Shown: positions 18,935-29,989, numbered from the stretch's first letter. The stretch: DNA of 64,000 nucleotides from Thermobifida fusca NBRC 14071 = JCM 3263 (GCF_001592045.1 NZ_BCWB01000033.1:62001-126000), one strand, 5' to 3'. The notes: a model not told the origin generated them from the sequence alone. Numbers and translations: made by a program.

Positions 18935-19707
18935 ACCTCACCTCTGCCCCTGCGGGCCGCGCCGCACCCGGCAACGGACAGCCGGGCGTCCGGTCCTGGC
19001 TGCTCGGCATCAACCCGGCCGCCAAACTGATCGCGGCCTGTGTCATCTCCTTCGGCCTCATCCCCGCCGTGGACCCGGTCACCGGCGGGATCGTCCTCGC
19101 CGTCACAGCCCTGCTGCTGCCGTTCAGCGGGATCAACCGGGCCACCCTGCTGGTGCTCAGCGTCCCGTTCTGCCTCATGGGGCTCTCCACATGGGTGGTC
19201 AACCTGCTCTACGGCGAAGAAGGCCTGTGGGGGGCGTCCGGCGCGGCAGTGCGCATCCTCGCGATCGCCCTGCCGGGGATGCTGGCCGCGGTCAGCAGCG
19301 ACGCCACTGACCTTGCGGACGCGCTCGTGCAGCGCCTCAAAGTCCCGGAGCGGCCCGCGATGGGGGTGCTTGCCGCGCTCCGGCTGGTCCCGCTGCTGGC
19401 CGACCAGTGGCGTACCGTCACCCTCGCCCGGAGGGCCCGCGGCCTGGAAGCCGGGCGCAACCCGCTGGCTGCGCTCTCCATCTTCTTCGGGAAGCTGTTC
19501 GCGCTGCTGGTCCGTGCGGTGCGCACCGGCACGCTGCTGGCGACAGCAATGGACGCCCGCGCGTTCGGCACGGGGCCGCGGTCGCACGCCCGGGTCAGCC
19601 GGTGGCGTCTCGCTGACACGGTGCTCGTCGCGGCCAGTCTGCTGCTGCTTGCCGCCGCCTACACGGTCTCCGCCCAGCTCGGCACGCTGCGGCTGCTGTT
19701 CACCTGA
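18931..19707 (+). CDS. ykoC: ECF transporter transmembrane (T) component
   Basis: A 258-residue EcfT-type membrane protein that couples the ATPases to the substrate-binding subunit. Several hydrophobic helices flank the cytoplasmic coupling region, which carries both Ala-Arg-Gly-like motifs expected of EcfT: RRARGLEAG and MDARAFGTG. It starts at GTG 18931, overlapping the ATPase stop by four bases. With the two genes upstream it forms a complete transporter under TPP-riboswitch control. Confidence 0.9.
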   Translation: MNLTSAPAGRAAPGNGQPGVRSWLLGINPAAKLIAACVISFGLIPAVDPVTGGIVLAVTALLLPFSGINRATLLVLSVPFCLMGLSTWVVNLLYGEEGLWGASGAAVRILAIALPGMLAAVSSDATDLADALVQRLKVPERPAMGVLAALRLVPLLADQWRTVTLARRARGLEAGRNPLAALSIFFGKLFALLVRAVRTGTLLATAMDARAFGTGPRSHARVSRWRLADTVLVAASLLLLAAAYTVSAQLGTLRLLFT

Positions 19708-19715
19708 TACAGGCA

Positions 19716-19748
19716 AGGATGCCCTGGGGTCACCGACCAGGGCATCCT
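19716..19748 (+). terminator. Hairpin terminator of the thiamine-transport operon
   Basis: AGGATGCCCTGG (19716-19727) and CCAGGGCATCCT (19737-19748) form a perfect 12-bp stem with a 9-nt loop, 8 bp after the last stop codon. The trailing sequence is only weakly T-rich. Confidence 0.7.
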
Positions 19749-19967
19749 CCTGTGCCGTGCATTCTGCCCGGGGCCTGCCCGCGGGAGGAGGCCGCCGTGC
19801 CCCAGATGGTCTTTTTTGGGGCACCTCAGGGCGAGCGTTGACGTTCCCGCTGAGAAGCGCCCGGATGGGAAGCGGCAAGGGCGGGGCGCTGCCCAAGCCG
19901 GGCACGGCGGAGTGATAGGGAGAGGGACAGACAACAGTCCACATCGGGAAGTGGAGAGGGAGAACCC

Positions 19968-20756
19968 ATGGGGGAGTTTGTTCGGGTCGAAACGGATGCG
20001 GACCATCCAGCCGTCGCCGTCATCCGGCTGGACCGGCCGAAGATGAACGCGCTCAACACCCAAGTTCAGCGGGAACTCGCGGAAGCCGCCGCCCAGGTCA
20101 GCGAAGACTCGGCGGTCGCCGCCGCCGTCATCTACGGGGGAGAGCGCGTGTTCGCCGCCGGAGCCGACATCAAGGAGATGGCGGACATGGACTACGCGGC
20201 AATGGCCGCGCACTCCCGCACCCTTCAGGACTGCTTCACCGCGGTGGCCCGCATCCCCAAGCCCGTGATCGCCGCCATCACCGGGTACGCCCTGGGCGGC
20301 GGATGCGAGCTCGCGCTGTGCGCCGACTTCCGGGTCGCCGCGGACAACGCCAAACTCGGCCAGCCTGAGATCCAGCTCGGCATTATTCCTGGCGCGGGCG
20401 GCACCCAGCGGCTGCCGCGCCTCATCGGCCCGGCGAAGGCCAAGGACCTGATCTTCACCGGCCGGCACGTGGATGCAGCGGAGGCCTTGGAGATCGGTCT
20501 CGTGGACAAGGTGGTGCCCGCCGAAGAGGTGTACGCGACAGCGGTGGCCATGGCAGCCCGCTACGCGAACGGTCCGGCGCTCGCGCTGCGCGCCGCCAAA
20601 CAGGCCATTGACGCCGGGCTCGAAGTCGACCTGGACACCGGGCTGGAGATCGAACGGCTGCAGTTCTCCGCGCTTTTCGCTACGGAAGACCAGAAGACCG
20701 GGATGCGGAGCTTCATGGAGCACGGTCCCGGCAAGGCCACGTTCTCTGGGAGGTAG
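19968..20756 (+). CDS. Enoyl-CoA hydratase / crotonase-family protein
   Basis: A 262-residue crotonase-fold enzyme expected to hydrate 2-enoyl-CoA in fatty acid or aromatic acid beta-oxidation. The oxyanion-hole segment AAGADIKEM and both catalytic glutamates are present: Glu114 in GGGCELALCADFR and Glu134 in GQPEIQLGIIPGAGGTQRLPR. This arrangement fits true hydratases rather than family members with other reactions. The start is ATG 19968, with a GAGAGGGAG element upstream. Co-transcription with the next gene is likely, with a 7-bp gap. Confidence 0.9.
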   Translation: MGEFVRVETDADHPAVAVIRLDRPKMNALNTQVQRELAEAAAQVSEDSAVAAAVIYGGERVFAAGADIKEMADMDYAAMAAHSRTLQDCFTAVARIPKPVIAAITGYALGGGCELALCADFRVAADNAKLGQPEIQLGIIPGAGGTQRLPRLIGPAKAKDLIFTGRHVDAAEALEIGLVDKVVPAEEVYATAVAMAARYANGPALALRAAKQAIDAGLEVDLDTGLEIERLQFSALFATEDQKTGMRSFMEHGPGKATFSGR

Positions 20757-20763
20757 GCCACTG

Positions 20764-21306
20764 ATGTGGCAACTGACCGAGTATCCCGCCGCGGAGCGGA
20801 CCGACCTGCTCGCCGCCCCGGTTGCCGCCGCGGTGACCGAGTGGAAGCACGACACCCCGGTGGACCGGCTCCGGGTCGCCGCTATCGACCCGGAACTGGC
20901 TGACACCGCGAACTTCTGCGCGGCCTACGGGGTGCCGCTGGACGCGTCGGCCAACTGCGTCATCGTCGCGGCCCGGCGCGGCGGGGAGACCCGGTTGGCG
21001 GCCTGTGTGGTCCTTGCCACGACCCGCGCCGACATCAACGGGGTGGTCCGCCGCCACTTGGGGGCGCGCAAAGCGAGTTTCGCCCCCCAAGAGGAGGCGG
21101 TGCAGCAGACCGGGATGGAGTACGGCGGGATCACCCCGGTGGGACTGCCCCCGGAGTGGCCGATCCTCATCGACTCCGCCGTGGTCGCCCAGCCCGAGGT
21201 TGTGGTGGGCAGCGGGCTGCGCCGCTCTAAGCTCATCCTTCCGGGAGCGGCCCTCGCCGAACTGCCGGGCGCGGAAGTCCTCGACGGTCTCGCCCGACCG
21301 GCGTGA
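20764..21306 (+). CDS. YbaK/ProX-type aminoacyl-tRNA deacylase domain protein
   Basis: A 180-residue protein whose C-terminal ~120 residues (NCVIVAARRGGETRLAACVV, GARKASFAPQEEAVQQTGMEYGGITPVGLP, VVVGSGLRRSKLILPG) match the YbaK fold, which hydrolyses mischarged tRNAs such as Cys-tRNAPro or Ala-tRNAPro. The conserved lysine lies in RKASF. The N-terminal ~55 residues are not assigned. It starts 7 bp after the enoyl-CoA hydratase stop. The exact mischarged substrate cannot be read from sequence. Confidence 0.75.
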   Translation: MWQLTEYPAAERTDLLAAPVAAAVTEWKHDTPVDRLRVAAIDPELADTANFCAAYGVPLDASANCVIVAARRGGETRLAACVVLATTRADINGVVRRHLGARKASFAPQEEAVQQTGMEYGGITPVGLPPEWPILIDSAVVAQPEVVVGSGLRRSKLILPGAALAELPGAEVLDGLARPA

Positions 21307-21337
21307 CAGGGAGGCGGGATCCTCCCGCCTCCCTGTC
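21305..21337 (+). terminator. Strong hairpin terminator
   Basis: A perfect 15-bp stem, GACAGGGAGGCGGGA (21305-21319) with TCCCGCCTCCCTGTC (21323-21337) and a 3-nt loop, begins inside the deacylase stop codon. There is no T-run afterwards. Confidence 0.75.
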
Positions 21338-21699
21338 ACTCAGAATAAGAATCCTTCTACTGTGCGTACTGTGTGCAGGCTAGAAGCGGGGGACGGCAGC
21401 ATGGTGGTTCAACCGTAACCTTGACCGGAACCTCACTTCGACTTTTTCCGTCATACTCATTGAGTCGCTTCACCAAAGACGTGGGGTCAGCACGAACGCC
21501 CCGTTTGCGGCCGTGCGTGATCCGACTAGCGTGAGAAAACTGCGGTGGTACCGCTCTCCGTCAGTCTGGTGTCACCGAGAAGCTGTGTCGTCGGGCCTGT
21601 GCGGTCACGGCTCCGAAGCGGTCGGGTCAACACCGCACAGTCCGGTGGATCCCGGCCGAATAGGCTGCACCAAACGGTGTTCGAGGGGATGAGATCACT
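21338..21699 (+). other. Upstream region of the Ser/Thr kinase gene
   Basis: I see no gene in these 362 bp. A TAGCGT -10-like hexamer at 21527..21532 (in GACTAGCGTGAGA) gives a plausible start of transcription near 21540, leaving a 160-nt leader. A Shine-Dalgarno-like GAGGGGATGAG precedes the kinase start. Confidence 0.4.
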
Positions 21700-23514
<1,815 letters not shown>

Positions 23515-23754
23515 CCTGGTCATAGCCTTCCCAATAAGGGTGCCTGTTCGCGGTCGCGCCTCATGCTACTAGCCAGTAACATTTGGTGGGGAGACAAGAA
23601 CACCACACGCCGCGGCAGCGGTCGGTGCTAACACCGACCCGGCTCCGAATTCTGTTCGGCTGTTTGGCACTCTTGGGGAGAAACCACGGACGCGCCCGCG
23701 TCCCGACCGTTCACCAGAACGGTGCAGACAAGGGCAGGGAGGTCGACCACCGAC
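23515..23754 (+). other. Kinase-etfB intergenic region with etfBA promoter
   Basis: This 240-bp gap contains the palindrome at 23567..23578 and an overlapping -10-like TAACAT at 23577..23582, upstream of etfB. Nothing else recognisable is seen. Confidence 0.45.
23567..23578. promoter_or_regulatory. Candidate operator TACTAGCCAGTA upstream of etfBA
   Basis: This near-perfect 12-bp palindrome (TACT-AGCC-AGTA) abuts the presumed -10 element. TetR-family regulators of fatty acid catabolism in actinobacteria bind palindromes of this general kind, and electron transfer flavoprotein serves acyl-CoA dehydrogenases. The regulator assignment is inference. Confidence 0.35.
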
Positions 23755-24534
23755 ATGAATATTGTCGTCTTGGTCAAGCAGGTCCCGGATACCGAGACCG
23801 AACGCAAGCTCGACCCCGCGGACAGCACGGTAGACCGTGCTGCCTCCGACGGTGTGATCAACGAGCTCGACGAGTACGCCATCGAGGAGGCGCTCCGGCT
23901 CAAGGAGAAGCACGGCGGCGAGGTCACCATCCTCACCGTCGGCCCGGAGCAGGCCACCGACTCGATCCGCAAGGCGCTCTCCATGGGAGCGGACAAGGCG
24001 GTCCACGTCTGCGACGACGCCCTGGCCGGCTCTGACGCGCTGCAGACCGCCTACGCGATCGCGCAGACCCTGGGCACCCTCGAATACGACCTGGTCATCC
24101 TGGGCTCGGAGTCCACCGACGCCCGAACCGGTGTGGTGGGTGCCGCCCTGGCCGAGTACCTCGGCCTGCCGCAGCTCACCCTCGCGAACAAGGTCGACGT
24201 CGACGGCACGTCGGTGAAGATCCAGCGTCAGACCGACGACGGCTACCAGGTGGTCGAGGCCACCCTTCCGGCCGTCATCTCGGTGGTCGAGAAGATCAAC
24301 GAGCCGCGCTACCCGTCGTTCAAGCTGATCATGGCCGCCAAGAAGAAGCCGGTCACCAAGCTCAGCATTGCCGAGGCGGGGATCGACGCGGACAAGGTCG
24401 GCCTGGCCAACGCCACCACTCAGGTTGTCGACTTCGCACCGGCTCCGCCGCGTACCGCGGGCACTGTCGTCAAGGACGAAGGCAACGGCGGCGTCCTGAT
24501 CGCCGACTTCTTGGCCAGCAAGAAGTTCGTGTAG
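23755..24534 (+). CDS. etfB: Electron transfer flavoprotein, beta subunit
   Basis: A 259-residue ETF beta subunit starting MNIVVLVKQVPDTETERKLD. It carries the family signature region VEATLPAVISVVEKINEPRYPSFKLIMAAKKKPV and binds AMP together with the alpha subunit. It takes electrons from acyl-CoA dehydrogenases. The start is ATG 23755, with AGGGAGG about 12 nt upstream. etfA follows after 27 bp. Confidence 0.95.
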   Translation: MNIVVLVKQVPDTETERKLDPADSTVDRAASDGVINELDEYAIEEALRLKEKHGGEVTILTVGPEQATDSIRKALSMGADKAVHVCDDALAGSDALQTAYAIAQTLGTLEYDLVILGSESTDARTGVVGAALAEYLGLPQLTLANKVDVDGTSVKIQRQTDDGYQVVEATLPAVISVVEKINEPRYPSFKLIMAAKKKPVTKLSIAEAGIDADKVGLANATTQVVDFAPAPPRTAGTVVKDEGNGGVLIADFLASKKFV

Positions 24535-24561
24535 CGGCGAGACGAGAGAGGGGAAGAGAAC

Positions 24562-25503
24562 ATGGCTGAGGTCCTCGTCCTCGTCGACCACGTCGACGGG
24601 CAGGTCAAGAAGGTCACTCTGGAGCTGCTGACCGCGGCTCGCCGGATCGGGGAGCCCGCGGCGGTGGTCGTGGGAGAGCCCACCGACGAGCTGAAGGCGA
24701 AGCTCGGCGAGTACGGCGCGGAGAAGATCTACACGGCTCCCGCTGAGCTCGACGACTACGTGGTGGCGCCCAAGGCCGAGCTGCTGGCCAAGCTCGCCAA
24801 CGACAAGTCCGCTGCCGCCGTCCTGGTCTCGGCTACGCCGGAGAACAAGGAGATCGCCGGCCGCACCGCGGTCAAGCTGGGCTCCGGTGTCCTCACCGAC
24901 GTGGTGGACATCAACTCCGAGCTGGTGGCTGAGCACTCCATCTTCGGTGGCTCCATCATCACCCACGCGAAGGTCACCAAGGGCGTTCCCGTGGTCGCCG
25001 TGCGACCCAACGCCATCCCGGCCGAGCCGTCGGCTGGTGCCGCCGCGGTGGAAGCCGTCGAGATCGAGCTGTCCGACGCCGCCAAGGCCGCCCGGATCAC
25101 CGACCGGGTCAAGCAAGAGAAGGGTGCCCGCCCCGAGCTCACCGAGGCCGCGATCGTAGTCTCCGGCGGCCGCGGTGTGGGTGAGGACTTCTCCGTGGTG
25201 GAGAACCTCGCGGACGCGCTCGGCGCCGCCGTAGGTGCCTCCCGGGCCGCGGTTGACGCCGGGTGGTACCCGCACGCCTTCCAGGTCGGCCAGACCGGTA
25301 AGACCGTCTCGCCCAACCTGTACATCGCTCTGGGCATCTCCGGCGCGATCCAGCACCGGGCTGGTATGCAGACCTCCAAGACGATCGTCGCGGTCAACAA
25401 GGACCCCGAGGCTCCGATCTTGGAGATCTCCGACTTCGCGGTCATCGGTGACCTGCACAAGGTCGCCCCGCAGTTGACCGAGGAGATCAACAAGCGCAAG
25501 TAA
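24562..25503 (+). CDS. etfA: Electron transfer flavoprotein, alpha subunit
   Basis: A 313-residue FAD-binding ETF alpha subunit. The C-terminal FAD-binding region is intact (VSPNLYIALGISGAIQHRAG, TIVAVNKDPEAPI, DFAVIGDLHKVAPQL). It starts MAEVLVLVDHVDGQ at ATG 24562 with AGAGGGGAAGAGAAC just upstream. It forms a heterodimer with EtfB and passes electrons to the quinone pool through an ETF dehydrogenase not seen here. A strong terminator follows. Confidence 0.95.
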   Translation: MAEVLVLVDHVDGQVKKVTLELLTAARRIGEPAAVVVGEPTDELKAKLGEYGAEKIYTAPAELDDYVVAPKAELLAKLANDKSAAAVLVSATPENKEIAGRTAVKLGSGVLTDVVDINSELVAEHSIFGGSIITHAKVTKGVPVVAVRPNAIPAEPSAGAAAVEAVEIELSDAAKAARITDRVKQEKGARPELTEAAIVVSGGRGVGEDFSVVENLADALGAAVGASRAAVDAGWYPHAFQVGQTGKTVSPNLYIALGISGAIQHRAGMQTSKTIVAVNKDPEAPILEISDFAVIGDLHKVAPQLTEEINKRK

Positions 25504-25522
25504 GCGCACCGCACTGATTGCG

Positions 25523-25554
25523 GTGGCCCCTACCGGAGTTCCGGTGGGGGCCAC
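25523..25554 (+). terminator. Terminator of etfBA
   Basis: GTGGCCCCTACCGG (25523-25536) and CCGGTGGGGGCCAC (25541-25554) form a 14-bp stem with one wobble and an AGTT tetraloop, 20 bp after etfA. Confidence 0.75.
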
Positions 25555-25690
25555 GCTGCTGGAGCGGGCAGTCGAGGCGGGTGAGGCACGCTTCCGTCCG
25601 CAGCACCGGGGAAGGCCGGGAAGCAGACCCCTGCGCCGGGTTGGCCGCCCCGGACCTGTCCGGGCATCCCGGCCGTATCCTGAAAACGCC

Positions 25691-26863
25691 ATGGTTTATC
25701 TCGATCACGCCGCCACGACCCCGGTACGTCCCGAGGTGCTCGCCGACCTCACGGACGCGTTCGGCCTCCTCGGCAACGCGTCCTCGCTGCACGAAGCCGG
25801 ACGGCATGCCCGGCGAGTGGTGGAAGAAGCCCGGGAGACCCTTGCCGAAGCGATGGGCTGCACCCCGCACGAGGTCGTGTTCACCAGTGGCGGCACCGAG
25901 GCCAACAACCTCGCGCTCAAAGGCCTCTACTGGGCGCGGAACGCCCAAGATCCGACGCGGCAGCGCATCCTCGTCAGCGCGGTCGAACACCACGCGGTCC
26001 TCGACCCGGCGCGGTGGCTGGCCGACCACCAGGGGGCCGTCGTGGAAGAACTGCCCGTGGACTCCTACGGGCGGCTCCACCCGGACACCCTGCGGGAAGC
26101 GATCGAACGCGACCCCGCGAGCGTGGCACTGGTCTCCGTGATGTGGGCCAACAACGAGGTCGGCACCCTCCAGCCGATCCCGGAGCTCGCCGCGATCGCC
26201 GCCGAGCACGGCATCTGGTTCCACACTGACGCGGTCCAAGCCGTGGGCCTCGAAGACATCGACTTCGCGGCGAGCGGCGTGTCCGCGCTGACCCTCACCG
26301 GGCACAAGCTGGGCGGGCCTGTGGGGGTGGGGGCGCTACTGCTCGCCCGCGGCGTCGACCCGGTCCCGGTGCTCCACGGCGGCGGCCAGGAGCGCGACGT
26401 CCGCTCCGGGACCCTGGCCACCCCTCTGATCCGCGGGTTCGCTACCGCGGTGCGGCTCGCGGTAGCCGAGCGGGAAGAGCACGCAGCTCACCTGGCGGAC
26501 CTGCGTGACGAGCTTGTCGCCGCGGTACGCGGAGTCGTGCCCGACATCCGGGTCAACGGGCATCCCACCGAGCGGCTCCCCGGCCACGCCAATATCGGTT
26601 TCCCCGGCTGCGAAGGGGACGCGCTGCTCATGCTGCTGGACGCCCAAGGCATCTACTGCTCTACCGGGTCAGCGTGTTCCGCTGGCGTCTCCCAGGCCAG
26701 CCACGTGCTCCTGGCGATGGGCGCCGACCCGGACACAGCGCGGGAATCGCTGCGCTTCTCCCTGGGCCGCGGCTCTACTTCAGCCGACATCAAAGCCCTC
26801 GCGGACGCGATCGGCCCGGCCGTGGCGCGCGCCCGGCAGGCGCGGGCCCGCCGCCGCGCCTAA
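25691..26863 (+). CDS. iscS: Cysteine desulfurase (NifS/IscS family)
   Basis: A 390-residue PLP enzyme that converts cysteine to alanine and a protein-bound persulfide. The sequence begins MVYLDHAATTPVRPEV, the PLP lysine is Lys206 in TLTGHKLGGPVGVG and the persulfide cysteine is Cys329 in STGSACSAG. I choose ATG 25691; the frame is open upstream, but that part overlaps the etfA terminator. The sulfur-accepting tRNA thiolase mnmA lies 1.35 kb downstream on the same strand, which points to tRNA 2-thiouridine synthesis as one use of the sulfur. Confidence 0.92.
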   Translation: MVYLDHAATTPVRPEVLADLTDAFGLLGNASSLHEAGRHARRVVEEARETLAEAMGCTPHEVVFTSGGTEANNLALKGLYWARNAQDPTRQRILVSAVEHHAVLDPARWLADHQGAVVEELPVDSYGRLHPDTLREAIERDPASVALVSVMWANNEVGTLQPIPELAAIAAEHGIWFHTDAVQAVGLEDIDFAASGVSALTLTGHKLGGPVGVGALLLARGVDPVPVLHGGGQERDVRSGTLATPLIRGFATAVRLAVAEREEHAAHLADLRDELVAAVRGVVPDIRVNGHPTERLPGHANIGFPGCEGDALLMLLDAQGIYCSTGSACSAGVSQASHVLLAMGADPDTARESLRFSLGRGSTSADIKALADAIGPAVARARQARARRRA

Positions 26864-26947
26864 CCGCAGCGCGTCCTTCTCCTCGGCTGCTTCCGCGACT
26901 GGCGGGGCGCACGCGTCCGGCACGCGTGCACCCCGCCAGGGCGGGCA

Positions 26948-28102
26948 TCAGCGCCCCAACTGCTTGCGGATGGGTTTGAGGAGCTGCTCGATAATGCGCC
27001 ACTCAGGGTCCAGTTCACTGGTGACGGAGGCCTGGCCTTCCGACCACTCCCGGGCAGCCTTCTCGAACTCGGGGAAGATGCCCGACTCCGGGTCGAGGTA
27101 GAAGTGGAAGACCCGCTGACCGCCGAGAGTCTGCACCGCGAACAGGGCACCGTTGGCGCCGAGCATTTCCCGCAGCCGCAAGGCGTAGGACTCCAAGGCC
27201 GCCGCTGAGGAGCCCGTGGGCAGGCGGTCCTTGTCTGCCTCCGTGTAGGAGGCCACCACTTGGACGTACAAGGTGAGCGCGGGATAGTCGCGGCGGTGCA
27301 GGGGATGGCGTGCCGACAACTGCATGGCGCCCCGCAGCGGAATCCGCCCCTGCAAGGTGACCCATCCGCCTCCCCCGCTCATCCCGGAGAGCTGCCGGAC
27401 CACGGCAGGCACCGACGTCGGGGGGAGCGGGTCGAGGGGTTTCTCCACGAGCGGCTTGACCGAGTCGACCCAGCGCACCATGTCGTCTTCGCCGACAGCC
27501 AGCAGCATCACATGCTCGGCGACCTCGCGCTGGGTCTCCTCCGGGAGGAACATGAAGTCAGGGTGGTAGACGCCCGCCTCGATCTTCCCGGTGGCGTGGT
27601 TCACCCGCATCGACACCGAGACGTGCGACAGGTCGAGCTCGTGGTCGTGCCACGTGATCGTGCGGGACAGCTGGGCGTGGTCGGCGGGACGGGCCGGGAA
27701 GAACGTCCACTCGGCGTCCTCCGGCGCGGCGCGGTACCAGCGTTCCGCGAGCACGCGGGCCTCGTCGTCGTCCCCGGCCCGCAAGGTTAGCGCATATGAG
27801 GCGCGTGCGGAGGCCGGTTCGGCGTCCAGGCTGGCCAAGAGCGCTTCCGGGCTGTCCAGGGACTCGAACGGGGAGGAGGCGAGGTTGGTGGGCGCGGGTT
27901 CAGGTGCGCGCGACACCTCCCAGGTGAGGGAGGGGTGGATACGCTGCACCCTCTCATCGAGCTGCTGGGCGACCTCGGCGGGAACCGGGGCCCCTTCGTC
28001 GATGGACGCGGCCAAAGCGCTGCGGAGCTCACCCCACCCGGACCAGAAGTCGTCGATGGCGACAGCGGACTCGTCGGAGCGGCGGCGACGGAACAGAGCC
28101 AT
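26948..28102 (-). CDS. Uncharacterised cytoplasmic protein, DUF695-like C-terminal half
   Basis: A 384-residue protein with no signal peptide or membrane helix, starting MALFRRRRSDESAVAIDDFWSGW. The central part (YRAAPEDAEWTFFPARPA, ITWHDHELDLSHVSVS) and the C-terminal ~130 residues (LTLYVQVVASYTEADKDRLPTGSSA, FHFYLDPES) look to me like the DUF695/DUF600-type domains of unknown function. That assignment is from memory of the pattern and not secure. It is encoded against the flow between the cysteine desulfurase and mnmA, and divergent from mnmA. No function can be given. Confidence 0.65.
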   Translation of the reverse strand: MALFRRRRSDESAVAIDDFWSGWGELRSALAASIDEGAPVPAEVAQQLDERVQRIHPSLTWEVSRAPEPAPTNLASSPFESLDSPEALLASLDAEPASARASYALTLRAGDDDEARVLAERWYRAAPEDAEWTFFPARPADHAQLSRTITWHDHELDLSHVSVSMRVNHATGKIEAGVYHPDFMFLPEETQREVAEHVMLLAVGEDDMVRWVDSVKPLVEKPLDPLPPTSVPAVVRQLSGMSGGGGWVTLQGRIPLRGAMQLSARHPLHRRDYPALTLYVQVVASYTEADKDRLPTGSSAAALESYALRLREMLGANGALFAVQTLGGQRVFHFYLDPESGIFPEFEKAAREWSEGQASVTSELDPEWRIIEQLLKPIRKQLGR

Positions 28103-28215
28103 ACCCTGATTTTCGCAGAGTCTCGCGGTGTTCTCGCCGGGAACACCGCGCTGCCGCCCCTGGTTTCCTTTTCCGGTAAGAGGGGTGGGAAAGAACGTTT
28201 AGGCTGGAAGATGTT

Positions 28216-29307
28216 ATGACTCTGCGAGTATTGGCCGCCATGTCGGGCGGCGTGGATTCCGCCGTGGCCGCCGCACGGGCCGTCGAGGCCGGGTACGACG
28301 TCACCGGCGTGCACCTGGCGTTGTCGTCCAACCCCCAGTCGTATCGGACGGGGGCACGTGGCTGCTGCACGATCGAGGACTCTCGGGACGCCCGCCGGGC
28401 TGCCGACGTGATCGGTATCCCGTTCTACATCTGGGACATGGCCGAAGAGTTCGACCGCGACGTGGTGCAGGACTTCGTCGCCGAGTACGCGGCCGGCCGC
28501 ACCCCCAACCCCTGCCTGCGCTGCAACGAGAAGATCAAGTTCCAGGCGGTGTTGGAGCGGGCTCTGGCTCTCGGCTTCGACGCGGTGTGCACGGGGCACC
28601 ACGTGCGTTTGGAGAACGGCCGGCTGCGGCGGAGTGTCGACGCGGCCAAGGACCAGTCGTACGTGCTGGCGGTGCTCACCCGCGAGCAGCTCGCCCACGC
28701 CATATTCCCGTTGGGTGACTGCACGAAGGAGGAGGTGCGGGCCGAGGCTGCGCGACGCGGGCTCACCGTGGCGGACAAGCCGGACAGCCACGACATCTGC
28801 TTTATCGCGGACGGGGACACGAGCGGTTTCCTGGAACGCCGGCTCGGCAGCAACCCGGGTCCCATCGTGGACGAGACCGGCCAGGTGGTCGGCGAGCACC
28901 GGGGAGCGCACGCGTTCACTGTCGGCCAGCGCCGCGGGCTCAACCTGAGCGGTGCCCCCCACCGCCGGTATGTCCTGTCGATCGAACCGGTGAGCAACAC
29001 GGTGCGGGTGGGGCCGCGCGAGGCGCTCAAGGTGGACCGTATCGTCGGGGAGCGTCCCGTGTGGTCGGGGTGTGAGCCGCCGGAGGAGTGGACGCCGTTC
29101 CTCGTCCAGCTGCGGGCCCATGGCGAGGTGTACTCCTGCCGGGCACGGCAGTACGAGGGGCGGGTCGAGATCCTGCTGGACGAGCCAGCGCTCGGCGTGG
29201 CGAAGGGGCAGGCAGCGGTGTTGTACGACGGCGACGTGGTGATGGGCTCGTCGACGATCGCTGAAACCTCCCGGGTGGAGCAGGCGGCAGCGAACCACGC
29301 CGAATGA
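28216..29307 (+). CDS. mnmA: tRNA-specific 2-thiouridylase
   Basis: A 363-residue enzyme that thiolates U34 of Lys, Glu and Gln tRNAs using persulfide sulfur from a cysteine desulfurase. The PP-loop is [12 protein letters not shown]. The catalytic cysteine is Cys103 in [13 protein letters not shown] and the second cysteine is Cys195 in [12 protein letters not shown]. The start is ATG 28216. A TAGGCT -10 element at 28200..28205 is only 10 nt from the start and there is no Shine-Dalgarno, so the message is nearly leaderless. The neighbouring desulfurase and ligA are commonly found beside mnmA in actinobacteria. Confidence 0.95.
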   Translation: MTLRVLAAMSGGVDSAVAAARAVEAGYDVTGVHLALSSNPQSYRTGARGCCTIEDSRDARRAADVIGIPFYIWDMAEEFDRDVVQDFVAEYAAGRTPNPCLRCNEKIKFQAVLERALALGFDAVCTGHHVRLENGRLRRSVDAAKDQSYVLAVLTREQLAHAIFPLGDCTKEEVRAEAARRGLTVADKPDSHDICFIADGDTSGFLERRLGSNPGPIVDETGQVVGEHRGAHAFTVGQRRGLNLSGAPHRRYVLSIEPVSNTVRVGPREALKVDRIVGERPVWSGCEPPEEWTPFLVQLRAHGEVYSCRARQYEGRVEILLDEPALGVAKGQAAVLYDGDVVMGSSTIAETSRVEQAAANHAE

Positions 29308-29357
29308 GCGGGGCGAAAGTCCTAAAAGTTCTTTTCGTCCGACTCTGTCGCTTTAAG

Positions 29358-29376
29358 TTAGGTAAGGCATAGCATA
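29358..29376. promoter_or_regulatory. Possible iron box (DmdR/IdeR type) upstream of the DedA gene
   Basis: TTAGGTAAGGCATAGCATA matches 13 of 19 positions of the actinobacterial iron-box consensus TTAGGTTAGGCTAACCTAA. The left half is strong and the right half weak. It lies 31 bp before the DedA-family start, where a repressor would block the promoter. Confidence 0.35.
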
Positions 29377-29407
29377 GTTCTCCCTGGGAGTGTTGGGAGG
29401 GCTTTGC

Positions 29408-29989
29408 ATGCCGTACGAGTTCCTGGAGGGCCGTCCCTTCTGGGTGGTCTACCTCTCCCTGCTCGGCATCGTCTTCGCGAGGGCACAGGCCACCTATTGG
29501 CTCGGTCGCGGGCTCGGCGCCGGAGTGCACCGCTCCCGCCTCGGCCAGCGCATCGGACCCCGTCTGGAGCATGCCGAAAACCTCATCAACCGGTACGGCC
29601 CTCCCGCGGTCACCCTCTCCTTCCTCACCATAGGAATCCAGACCGCGGTCAACCTCACCTCCGGGGCGATGCGCATGCGCTTCGTCCGCTACCTGATCGC
29701 GATGTTCGTGGGCTGCCTGGCCTGGGCCGCGATCTACAGCCTCGGCGGAATGGCAGTCCTCGCTGCCTGGTGGGGACTGTTCCTCCACTCGCCGTGGGCG
29801 GCCACAGCGGCGGCAGCAGCCGTCATCGCCGCGGTAGTGGGCGTGAAAACCTGGCGGAAGCGGCGCAGCGCGGCGGCACCCGCAGGCCTATCGCCGACGG
29901 CACCGGCCCCCGCACCGGTGCAAGCGCAGCAGCCGGCAGAGTCGGCGCCGCAGCACGCCGAAGCCCCCACCCTGCCACCAGCGCCGTAG
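29408..29989 (+). CDS. DedA/SNARE-associated-family membrane protein
   Basis: A 193-residue membrane protein. The first ~140 residues carry DedA features: YWLGRGLGAGVHRSRLGQRIG, RYGPPAVTLSFLTIGIQTAVNLTSGAMRM and two to three hydrophobic helices. DedA proteins are thought to move lipids or protons across the membrane. The protein is shorter than most relatives (about 200-220 residues) at the N terminus, and its last ~50 residues are a Pro/Ala/Gln-rich tail. ATG 29408 is chosen because GGGAGGG lies six bases upstream. A possible iron box lies in the promoter region. Confidence 0.75.
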   Translation: MPYEFLEGRPFWVVYLSLLGIVFARAQATYWLGRGLGAGVHRSRLGQRIGPRLEHAENLINRYGPPAVTLSFLTIGIQTAVNLTSGAMRMRFVRYLIAMFVGCLAWAAIYSLGGMAVLAAWWGLFLHSPWAATAAAAAVIAAVVGVKTWRKRRSAAAPAGLSPTAPAPAPVQAQQPAESAPQHAEAPTLPPAP

